NCBI GenBank assembly: GCA_003562555.1
Contig: PWUO01000210.1
Location: forward strand, 1-6,439
Direction of reading: 5' to 3'
DNA from: Dehalococcoidia bacterium
GTDB taxonomy: Bacteria > Chloroflexota > Dehalococcoidia > GIF9 > AB-539-J10
Length of the DNA stretch: 6,439 nt
Positions 1 through 5,274 of this stretch are shown piece by piece. Each line of letters starts with the position of its first letter. Positions within the stretch are counted from its first letter, which is position 1. The notes under the pieces are model-generated. The model was not told where the DNA came from. It did not search any database and was given only the letters and a program-made list of their open reading frames with translations. The position numbers and the translations under genes are program-made.

Positions 1-542
1 ATCATGGTATTCATGGCAACGCGCGCGTTGCCCTCCGCACGGGCAAGGTTGTTCGCCATCATGGGATAGACCGCGAATACCGAGCCCGCGAGAAGCACCA
101 CCGCGTACTCGGTGGCATAGCCATGGATGGATGGAGATGCTCCCAGCATACGCATGAGGGACGCGATGCCAGGCAAGGAAATAGCCGTGATTGCGATTCC
201 TGACAGTGCGGAGAGACAGATCGCATTGCCCAGCGTACGTTCAGCGTAGTGGGTATCTCCTGCCCCAAGTCTGCGTGAAATGATCGACGCAGCGCCAATG
301 CCAAACATCATGCCAAGGGCCATGAGCAGCATGATCAGGGGAAAGACGATAGTCACGCCCGCAATTGCTTCGGAACCCACGCCGCGCCCAATGAATATCG
401 TGTCGACCACGTGGTAGAGCGCCATAGTGACCATGCCCGCCATGGCAGGAGCCGCGAGCTTCCACAGCAATCTGGGCACCGGCGTGCTGGCGAGCATGTC
501 CTGACGGGCCTCCGCAGCGGTGGAAGGAACCGGGACTTGCAT
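1..542 (-). CDS. MATE family efflux transporter, N-terminal part (cut by window edge)
   Basis: This is an inner-membrane multidrug/cation antiporter of the MATE superfamily, which exports organic cations or drugs using a Na+ or H+ gradient. About 180 residues are visible and the C-terminal part lies beyond position 1; full MATE proteins are usually about 450 residues. The N-terminal region matches the family: TPVPRLLWKLAAPA (20-33), then ALYHVVDTIFIGRGVG (41-56), AIAGVTIVFPLIMLLMALGM (59-78), GIGAASIISRRLGAGD (81-96) and, near the edge, NNLARAEGNARVAM (164-177). Hydrophobic segments fall at roughly 28-51, 59-88, 104-130 and 145-163. The ATG at 540-542 has no clear ribosome site. The in-frame ATG at 495-497 (residue 16) has GGAGG 11 nt upstream and gives a more usual N-terminus, so it may be the true start. 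A stop lies just upstream, so the frame cannot extend much further. Family assignment is firm; the substrate is unknown. Confidence 0.9.
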   Translation of the reverse strand, partial: MQVPVPSTAAEARQDMLASTPVPRLLWKLAAPAMAGMVTMALYHVVDTIFIGRGVGSEAIAGVTIVFPLIMLLMALGMMFGIGAASIISRRLGAGDTHYAERTLGNAICLSALSGIAITAISLPGIASLMRMLGASPSIHGYATEYAVVLLAGSVFAVYPMMANNLARAEGNARVAMNTM

Positions 543-704
543 CACAGGCGGTCAGTTTAGCAGCAAACAGAGAGGTGAAGTGCTACGACTGTACGTGCAG
601 GCCGCCAATGCAGCGCTGAGTCGTGGGCCACGCCTGTGCGGCAATGGACACCAGACTCCGATCCAACCCGGGACACACAATCGACCAGGGAGACTTCCCG
701 GCCG

Positions 705-1940
705 CTACGTCTCTATCAGGTGACTGGTGGAGTCCCACATGGTGCGACGGTTCTCGTCACGCAGCGACAGCACGAGGGAGGGGTCGGCGCCACACGCCTC
801 GCAGAGTGCCGCAACCACATCGTCTTCGGCGGGAGGACAGCTACTGGCCATCGGCCCGCGTCCCTCATGCGCTTCGCTGCAGTCTCCCACAACGGCTATC
901 GTCCCGGAGACCTCTACCTCCTCGGGGTTGCCAACCACGATCGTGATATCCTTCAGGCGCTCCCCGTACCCTGCCTCATGCACGTAGCGAATCGCGGTCA
1001 CAAGCTCGGCTACACAGCCGCCACAGAACGACTGCCCGGTGACAATGCGTACGCCAGGATATCGATCCATGAAGGCATCGAACGCCGGGCGAAACCGTTC
1101 TGCGTGCGCGTCTATGGATTCGCCAACTACATCAACGTCGGCGAGTCCGCGAACCTCGCCCTCCTGTGAGGTCAATTCCCGCAGGTAGAAGATCTCCGCG
1201 GGGTCGATGCCCATAAGGCTGCACCCAACGAGGTCGGCCGCAACCGCGTCACGGCCAGCAATGATGAGCCCCATGATACGGGCATCCTCGGGCGTGCGCC
1301 ACAATCCTTCCATCGCGGTCACCGCGTCGATCACCGTGTATGATGGTCTGACCACAGAGATGACGTCGAGCAGAGAATTGTTGATGCCCAGCATGTGTCC
1401 GGCCCGTTTCTCCGTCCCCGGGAGCACTCCGTACATGTTCTTGAGGGATATGGTGGCATTGGTACGATTGTGTGTCTTGAGCACGGGGACACTGATAACC
1501 ACGTCGCTATCCAGAATCGTTCTCGCTACGAGGATGCGATCCAGAGCACGGGGATTGGGCACCTCAACGGGCACCGGCTCATCGATGTTCAGATTCACGC
1601 ACGGCACGCCGAGCTGTTGCGCAACGGCACGTGTGCCGCTGTAGTCGAACACCTGTTCCGTGCTGAGCGCACCGTCGTCGTAACCAACCGCCGTTCCCTC
1701 CGCAATTACCACTGACGCAGGATTGAGGTCCAGCACAAGCCTGGTCACCGCCTCAGTGACACGTGCGTCAGTGACCACGCCGCTTCCCGACGCAGCCAGC
1801 CTGGCCAGGTTTGGCTTCACCACCACCTTCGAGTCACCTTTGACGAGGTTCGTCAGGCCACCAGCCATGTCCACGGCCTGACGTACGGCCCTGCCGATCT
1901 CGCAATCCTCAATCCTGATGATGCTCACTGTTTGCCTCAT
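705..1940 (-). CDS. DUF362 domain-containing protein with cysteine-bearing C-terminus
   Basis: The protein is 411 residues long. The DUF362 (PF04015) core is clear: VVVKPNLA (39-46), VTDARVTEAV (56-65), the DSDVVISVPVLKTHN stretch (144-158), ISLKNMYGVLPG (164-175), VIDAVTAMEG (203-212) and AGRDAVAADLVGCSLMGID (228-246). The molecular function of this family is not settled; many members carry ferredoxin-like 4Fe-4S motifs and are thought to be redox-linked. Here no CxxCxxC ferredoxin repeat is present. Instead residues 305-383 hold FCGGC (C306, C309), GDC (C354), SCPP (C368) and CEAC (C380, C383), a spacing that could bind a metal or cluster. The start was set at the ATG at 1938-1940 because AAGGAG lies 6 nt upstream. 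The ATG nine codons further upstream, at 1965-1967, has no ribosome site. It lies 73 nt downstream of yjbQ on the same strand, with no clear promoter between them. The family call is firm; the role is unknown. Confidence 0.9.
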   Translation of the reverse strand: MRQTVSIIRIEDCEIGRAVRQAVDMAGGLTNLVKGDSKVVVKPNLARLAASGSGVVTDARVTEAVTRLVLDLNPASVVIAEGTAVGYDDGALSTEQVFDYSGTRAVAQQLGVPCVNLNIDEPVPVEVPNPRALDRILVARTILDSDVVISVPVLKTHNRTNATISLKNMYGVLPGTEKRAGHMLGINNSLLDVISVVRPSYTVIDAVTAMEGLWRTPEDARIMGLIIAGRDAVAADLVGCSLMGIDPAEIFYLRELTSQEGEVRGLADVDVVGESIDAHAERFRPAFDAFMDRYPGVRIVTGQSFCGGCVAELVTAIRYVHEAGYGERLKDITIVVGNPEEVEVSGTIAVVGDCSEAHEGRGPMASSCPPAEDDVVAALCEACGADPSLVLSLRDENRRTMWDSTSHLIET

Positions 1941-1946
1941 GGCATT

Positions 1947-1952
1947 CTCCTT
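1947..1952 (-). promoter_or_regulatory. Ribosome binding site that decides the DUF362 gene start
   Basis: The minus strand reads AAGGAG, then six nucleotides, then the ATG at 1938-1940. The alternative upstream ATG at 1965-1967 is preceded by CTGAGACTGTCCG, which has no Shine-Dalgarno match. This supports the shorter 411-residue product. Confidence 0.75.
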
Positions 1953-2013
1953 GTTCACTGTAGTCATCGGACAGTCTCAGTCAGCCCACTCCTGCCTGAA
2001 GCGATGTCAGGGC

Positions 2014-2427
2014 TTACTCGCCAATCACCTTTACGACAACCCGTTTGCGCCTCCGGCCATCGAACTCAGCGTAATACACTTGCTGCCAGGGGCCCAGATC
2101 GAGTTGTCCCTTCGTCACCGGAACGATTACCTCATGATGAAGCAGCAGGCTCTTGAGGTGAGCATCCCCGTTCATCTCGCCGGTGCGATGGTGCCGGTAG
2201 TCCGGCCGCGCCGGAGCCAGCACCTCAAGCCATTCCTCGATGTCCTGAATCAGGCCAGACTCGGCATCATTCACATACACAGCGGCAGTGATATGCATCG
2301 CCGACACCAGAACAAATCCCTCCTGTACACCACTCGCCCTGACGATACGTTCAACTTCTGCGGTGATATTGACGTACTCATGTTCCTTCTGCGTATTGAA
2401 CCACAGATACTCGGTATGCGATTTCAC
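2014..2427 (-). CDS. yjbQ: YjbQ/UPF0047 family protein (secondary thiamine-phosphate synthase enzyme)
   Basis: This is a 137-residue cytosolic protein of the UPF0047/YjbQ family (COG0432). E. coli YjbQ has a weak, secondary thiamine-phosphate synthase activity, and the true physiological role of the family is not settled. Conserved blocks are present along the whole chain: the N-terminal KSHTEYLWFNT (2-12), MHITAAVYVND (44-54) with the invariant histidine H45, the tyrosine-histidine segment DYRHH (76-80), NGDAHLK (86-92, usually NADAHLK), PVTKGQLDLGPWQ (103-115, usually LGTWQ) and EFDG (121-124). Length equals the family norm. The start is the GTG at 2425-2427, preceded by a strong GGGAGGTG site. 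The open frame continues upstream to an ATG at 2571, but that 48-residue extension has no family similarity and runs through the divergent promoter region. It is the first gene of a likely two-gene unit with the DUF362 gene. Confidence 0.92.
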   Translation of the reverse strand: MKSHTEYLWFNTQKEHEYVNITAEVERIVRASGVQEGFVLVSAMHITAAVYVNDAESGLIQDIEEWLEVLAPARPDYRHHRTGEMNGDAHLKSLLLHHEVIVPVTKGQLDLGPWQQVYYAEFDGRRRKRVVVKVIGE

Positions 2428-2429
2428 GA

Positions 2430-2437
2430 CACCTCCC
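2430..2437 (-). promoter_or_regulatory. Ribosome binding site selecting a GTG start for yjbQ
   Basis: The minus strand reads GGGAGGTG, seven of eight bases complementary to the 16S anti-Shine-Dalgarno end. The GTG at 2425-2427 follows the GGAGG core after four nucleotides. This fixes the start of the 137-residue product and argues against the longer ATG-started frame. Confidence 0.8.
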
Positions 2438-2452
2438 GGACGGTACGCTTCA

Positions 2453-2464
2453 GTACGGCACATG
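2453..2464. repeat. Imperfect direct repeat, copy A (divergent yjbQ/phosphodiesterase region)
   Basis: GTACGGCACATG here matches GTGCGACACATG at 2513-2524 in 10 of 12 positions, at an offset of exactly 60 bp. Copy A touches the putative yjbQ -10 element. A match of this quality can easily arise by chance in a region of this size, so an operator role is only a suggestion. Confidence 0.25.
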
Positions 2465-2491
2465 ATAACTGTCAGGGAAGAGCGGTGTCGA
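2462..2491 (-). promoter_or_regulatory. Candidate sigma70-type promoter for yjbQ-DUF362 unit
   Basis: On the minus strand a -35 element TCGACA (2491 down to 2486, 5 of 6 consensus) is followed by an 18-bp spacer and a -10 element TATCAT (2467 down to 2462, 5 of 6). Transcription would begin near 2455, about 28 nt before the GTG start of yjbQ. This is a consensus match by eye only. Confidence 0.5.
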
Positions 2492-2512
2492 CACGCCAGG
2501 AGACCGGGCTCC

Positions 2513-2524
2513 GTGCGACACATG
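2513..2524. repeat. Imperfect direct repeat, copy B
   Basis: GTGCGACACATG is the partner of the element at 2453-2464 (10 of 12 identical, 60 bp apart, about six helical turns). This copy covers the putative -35 of the plus-strand phosphodiesterase promoter. Sharing one repeat between two divergent promoters would suit a common regulator, but the match is not statistically strong. Confidence 0.25.
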
Positions 2525-2542
2525 TATAGAGACAGGTATACT
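2515..2542 (+). promoter_or_regulatory. Candidate sigma70-type promoter for the phosphodiesterase gene
   Basis: A -35 element GCGACA (2515-2520, 4 of 6) is followed by a 16-bp spacer and a -10 element TATACT (2537-2542, 5 of 6). The predicted start near 2549 leaves a very short leader of about 17 nt that begins almost at the Shine-Dalgarno site AGGAGGAG (2552-2559). Confidence 0.5.
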
Positions 2543-2565
2543 GTGCGGTTCAGGAGGAGTCCAGT

Positions 2566-3036
2566 ATGCATGTATCAATGATCGCCCTGTCAGATTCGCA
2601 CGCTGCTTCAATCGAAAACCTGCCGTGCGCACTGCGGAATGCGCTGCAGGCCGTGGAGATTGTCGTTCACGCAGGAGATCACACGGAACTATCTCTGCTC
2701 GAGGATCTCCGAGCCCGCGTTCCACTCGTCATCGCAGTTTCAGGGAACATGGATTCGACCGCGGTGAAGGTGCACCTGCCACCGCGACAGATCGTCACCG
2801 TGAACGGCAGAACGCTGGGTGTAGCTCACGGTTCCGGGGCCCCCGCAGGAATTGCGGAAAGGGTCAGGGCACTATTTCCGGAGAACCCGGACCTCATCGT
2901 CTTTGGCCATTCGCACGTGCCGTTCAACGCAGTCGTTGACGGCACACTGATGGTGAACCCCGGTCCAGCGATGAAGAGTTACGCCAGAATCGTCGTTGGG
3001 CAGACTCTGAGTGCAGACATTGTCCCTGCCGAGTGA
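2566..3036 (+). CDS. YfcE/MJ0936-type metallophosphoesterase
   Basis: This is a 156-residue calcineurin-like phosphodiesterase of the YfcE/MJ0936 family (COG0622), a cytosolic two-metal (typically Mn or Ni) enzyme that hydrolyses phosphodiester bonds in vitro. All metal-site motifs are visible in order: SDSH (D10, H12), HAGDH (35-39, D38), SGNMD (59-63, N61), AHG (87-89, H88), GHSH (114-117, H115 and H117) and the closing NPGP (131-134, usually NPGS). Length is slightly below the family's roughly 160-185 residues, and it appears complete. The ATG at 2566 has a strong AGGAGGAG site six nucleotides upstream, and a TATACT -10 box precedes it. The gene is divergent from yjbQ and convergent with the MBL hydrolase gene, so it is probably monocistronic. 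The native substrate is not known for most members. Confidence 0.93.
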   Translation: MHVSMIALSDSHAASIENLPCALRNALQAVEIVVHAGDHTELSLLEDLRARVPLVIAVSGNMDSTAVKVHLPPRQIVTVNGRTLGVAHGSGAPAGIAERVRALFPENPDLIVFGHSHVPFNAVVDGTLMVNPGPAMKSYARIVVGQTLSADIVPAE

Positions 3037-3058
3037 CCACCAGTCATGCATCATCAAC

Positions 3059-3086
3059 GACCTGGGCTGTAAGACAGCCGAAGGTC
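3059..3086. terminator. Hairpin between convergent genes, possible bidirectional terminator
   Basis: GACCT (3059-3063) pairs with AGGTC (3082-3086), and inside it GGCTGT (3065-3070) pairs with ACAGCC (3074-3079) around an AAG loop. Together they give 11 base pairs broken by a one-by-two internal loop. It lies 22 nt after the phosphodiesterase stop and 37 nt beyond the MBL gene stop on the other strand. Neither side has a clear run of T, so termination would be weak or would rely on another mechanism. The structure is seen directly; its role is inferred from position. Confidence 0.55.
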
Positions 3087-3123
3087 AGGGCAATGCAGAA
3101 CCCGCATACCGAACGGCCTGGAG

Positions 3124-3984
3124 TTAGACGGAAAGGCGCGTACCTGCATTGTTGAACACGAACGATTCGCCAAACTCCCGCTCCAGCACACACGCTGCCC
3201 TGAGCCCGGTGCAGTGAGAAGCCGCCACGAGATGTACCTCCATGCGCCGTAACTCGCGGACTGTCTTCTCGATGCGCTCGGGCGATGCCGACATGAGATG
3301 GGTTCCTCCGATAACGGCGTAGACTCGCTCAAGGCCGGTCAGTTCCTGTCCTCGCATGAGGTGGTTGATGATGCCGCGGTGTGCACAGCCGAGCACCGCG
3401 ACAAGTCCCTTTCCGGTCTTGATGAAGATGGATTGATCGTCGATCAGAGGGTCGGGTTTGTACTCGCCATCCTCAAGAACCTTCAGCATTGGATCGATAG
3501 TCTCGTACTCCGTCCGCATCGGAACCTCACCACTCGTAACCACGGTCTCACTCAACCAGACTGGCTCCGAACCAAGAACGAAACGCGCTCCCCACTTCTC
3601 GGCCTGGTCCCTCACGTACGGAATGCCAATGTACTCATGGTCGACCCCCGGGTTGAAGCCACAGGAATTCCCTCCTGGCCGGTAGGCATACTTACGATCC
3701 CATATTCGTGGATGCCCAATGACATCAACCTGCTTGTGGATGAGTGGCAACAGGTACGGCAAACCTCCTGTATGATCGAAATGACCGTGGCTGAATACGA
3801 CGGCGTCGACATGCGAAAGGGGCACGTCAAGCGCCTGTGCATTGCGAGCAGCAGCGTCGGTGGTTCCGGCATCAGACAGCATCACGACATCGTCAGCCTC
3901 CACCAGCATGCACAGTCCCCACTCAGCAAGCACGTTCGTCCGGCCAACGGAATTCTCAACAAGGGTCGTCACACGTATCGCCAT
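3124..3984 (-). CDS. Metallo-beta-lactamase-fold hydrolase (DHPM synthase-like)
   Basis: This 286-residue protein has the MBL fold of the subgroup that includes MJ0301-type 7,8-dihydropterin-6-methyl-4-(beta-D-ribofuranosyl)aminobenzene 5'-phosphate synthase and Tflp-like proteins. The N-terminal strand ITTLVEN-type segment is IRVTTLVENSVG (3-14). The metal signature is SHGHFDHTGG (65-74; H66, H68, D70, H71). Further signatures are GCAHRGIIN (199-207; C200, H202), IGGTHL (225-230; H229) and SHCTG (256-260; H257). These GCxHxGIxN and GGxHL blocks separate it from RNase J, glyoxalase II and lactamase groups. No signal peptide is seen, so it is cytosolic. The chosen ATG at 3982-3984 fits the family N-terminus and has a GGGGGCG stretch before it. 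A GTG 11 codons upstream, at 4015-4017, is the alternative. It is divergent from the PTE gene. The reaction is uncertain: many bacterial members have no folate-type context. Confidence 0.9.
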   Translation of the reverse strand: MAIRVTTLVENSVGRTNVLAEWGLCMLVEADDVVMLSDAGTTDAAARNAQALDVPLSHVDAVVFSHGHFDHTGGLPYLLPLIHKQVDVIGHPRIWDRKYAYRPGGNSCGFNPGVDHEYIGIPYVRDQAEKWGARFVLGSEPVWLSETVVTSGEVPMRTEYETIDPMLKVLEDGEYKPDPLIDDQSIFIKTGKGLVAVLGCAHRGIINHLMRGQELTGLERVYAVIGGTHLMSASPERIEKTVRELRRMEVHLVAASHCTGLRAACVLEREFGESFVFNNAGTRLSV

Positions 3985-4049
3985 TTCGCCCCCATGACAC
4001 GCCCCGAGAGCGGACACTGACGAAGTCCCCGGGACGCCGTACTATGAAC

Positions 4050-4078
4050 AGCATAGGAGAGCTAAGAACGCAAGTCAA
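4050..4078 (-). promoter_or_regulatory. Candidate sigma70-type promoter for the MBL hydrolase gene
   Basis: On the minus strand TTGACT (4078 down to 4073, 5 of 6 of the -35 consensus) is followed by a 17-bp spacer and TATGCT (4055 down to 4050, 4 of 6 of the -10). The predicted start near 4043 gives a leader of about 59 nt to the chosen ATG. Confidence 0.5.
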
Positions 4079-4098
4079 CGGCCCCGCACTTCCACACG

Positions 4099-4112
4099 TC
4101 GAGAAACCTCGA
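4099..4112. repeat. Short inverted repeat upstream of the PTE gene
   Basis: TCGAG, four nucleotides AAAC, then CTCGA form a perfect 5-bp inverted repeat in the divergent region. It lies about 30 bp upstream of the putative PTE -10 box and about 20 bp upstream of the putative MBL -35 box. It could be an operator half-site pair, but arms this short often occur by chance. Confidence 0.25.
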
Positions 4113-4141
4113 GCAACTCCTGCATCACGAAGAACACGTAG

Positions 4142-4147
4142 TATACT
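4142..4147 (+). promoter_or_regulatory. Candidate -10 box for the PTE gene
   Basis: TATACT matches five of six -10 consensus bases and is identical to the box before the phosphodiesterase gene. No good -35 hexamer lies 16-18 bp upstream, so the promoter may need an activator or the box may be fortuitous. The predicted leader is about 33 nt. Confidence 0.35.
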
Positions 4148-4186
4148 CACGGTGCGGATCCGAGAACTTACGGACAGGGGGAGCAT

Positions 4187-5269
4187 ATGGCGATTTCAAG
4201 CGCATCGGGCAAAGTGCAGACAGTCCTGGGGTTGATCGAACCAGAAGACCTTGGTATCACGTTGCCACACGAGCATTTCCTGATCGACCTGACGATGGGT
4301 GGGGTGTACTTCGTAGAGCCCGAAGAAATGAGCGAAAGGGCCATGGCACACCGGCCGGTAAACCTCGACAACCTCTGGTGGGTCCGTTACCGCACCAAGG
4401 ACAATCTGGACAACCAGATACTGGACAACATCGACACGGCAATCAAGGAAGCCATGCTCTTCAAGCTTGAAGGGGGGCGGACCGTAGTGGACCAGACGAA
4501 TCATGGACTTGGACGTGATCCCCGCGCGCTCGCCCGCATCGCGCGAGCCACCGGTCTCAACGTGGTGATGGGTTCGGGCTACTACGCCGATAGCCCGGCT
4601 ACGCGCGACCACGTGGCGGCGTTGAGCGAGGAAGTGCTCGCCGAGGACATCGTGAACGACTTCACCCGAGGCGCCGGCCACACTGGCGTGCACTCGGGCA
4701 TCATAGGAGAACTCGGCTGTTCCTGGCCGCTGACACCCAACGAGTCCAAGGGGCTGCGCGCCGGAGCGATGGCCCAGTCCTTGACCGGAGCCGCAATTAC
4801 CGTGCATCCGGGCAGAAATGATGGCGCACCTCTCGAGATACTCGAAGTGCTGGCCGCGGCGGATGCCGAGTTGAGCCGAGTGGTCATCTGTCACATGGAC
4901 CGGTGTGGCTACTCCCTTGAAACGCGCCTCAACCTGCTCCAGGCGGGCTGTTTCATCGAATATGACCTGTTTGGCTTCGAGGGATACTACCCGGCGCGGG
5001 TGGCTCTGGCGGAGGGAAAGCTCCCCGACACGCCGAATGACCTCGGCCGCATCCGGGAGATACAGGATCTCATCGCCAGGGGTTACCTCTCGCAGATACT
5101 GATATCCCATGACATCGGCATGAAGGTGATGCTCACCTCTTACGGTGGATGGGGTTACGCGCATCTCCTGCGCGAGGTCGTTCCGCTCATGCGCGTCTAC
5201 GGAGTGACCGATGACGAGATTCATGTGATGATGGTGGAGAATCCGAAGAGACTGCTCACATTGTGCTGA
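4187..5269 (+). CDS. Phosphotriesterase family (PTE/PHP-type) metal-dependent hydrolase
   Basis: This is a 360-residue TIM-barrel amidohydrolase of the phosphotriesterase family (PF02126), which hydrolyses phosphotriesters, lactones or carboxylesters with a two-metal centre. Visible ligands are LPHEH (26-30; H28, H30), the bridging-position glutamate in GIIGELG (171-177; E175), TVHPG (205-209; H207), VICHMDRCG (233-241; H236) and ISHDIGMK (306-313; D309). A glutamate at the bridging position is the PHP/PTER-like variant, as opposed to the carboxylated lysine of true PTE and PTE-like lactonases. GGRTVVDQTNHGLGRDP (96-112) and GLNVVMGSGYY (123-133) are also family blocks. The length is typical and the gene is intact. 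The ATG at 4187 follows an AGGGGGAG stretch. There is no signal peptide or twin-arginine motif, so it is probably cytosolic. It is divergent from the MBL gene, and the helicase frame begins at its stop. The substrate cannot be assigned. Confidence 0.92.
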   Translation: MAISSASGKVQTVLGLIEPEDLGITLPHEHFLIDLTMGGVYFVEPEEMSERAMAHRPVNLDNLWWVRYRTKDNLDNQILDNIDTAIKEAMLFKLEGGRTVVDQTNHGLGRDPRALARIARATGLNVVMGSGYYADSPATRDHVAALSEEVLAEDIVNDFTRGAGHTGVHSGIIGELGCSWPLTPNESKGLRAGAMAQSLTGAAITVHPGRNDGAPLEILEVLAAADAELSRVVICHMDRCGYSLETRLNLLQAGCFIEYDLFGFEGYYPARVALAEGKLPDTPNDLGRIREIQDLIARGYLSQILISHDIGMKVMLTSYGGWGYAHLLREVVPLMRVYGVTDDEIHVMMVENPKRLLTLC

Positions 5270-5274
5270 AATCG

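Noticed and set aside
543..704. Gap between the DUF362 stop and the MATE start
   Set aside because: I looked for a terminator, a promoter and small genes. A short GGGA/TCCC stem after the DUF362 stop has no T tail, and a TAAACT box before the MATE gene lacks a -35, so neither is strong enough to list.
636..1169. Plus-strand open frames over the 3' end of the DUF362 gene
   Set aside because: They lie opposite conserved DUF362 coding sequence and show no recognisable domain.
1995..2011. CCTGA-N7-TCAGG hairpin just after the yjbQ stop
   Set aside because: The five-bp stem with no T tract is too weak to call a terminator. It may slightly modulate read-through but is consistent with chance.
1918..2529. 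203-codon plus-strand open frame opposite yjbQ and its promoter region
   Set aside because: yjbQ on the minus strand has a complete family signature and a strong ribosome site. The plus frame shows no motif.
3298..4020. 240-codon plus-strand open frame opposite the MBL gene
   Set aside because: It is antisense to a clear MBL-fold protein with intact HxHxDH and GCxH motifs. It has no family resemblance and no good ribosome site.
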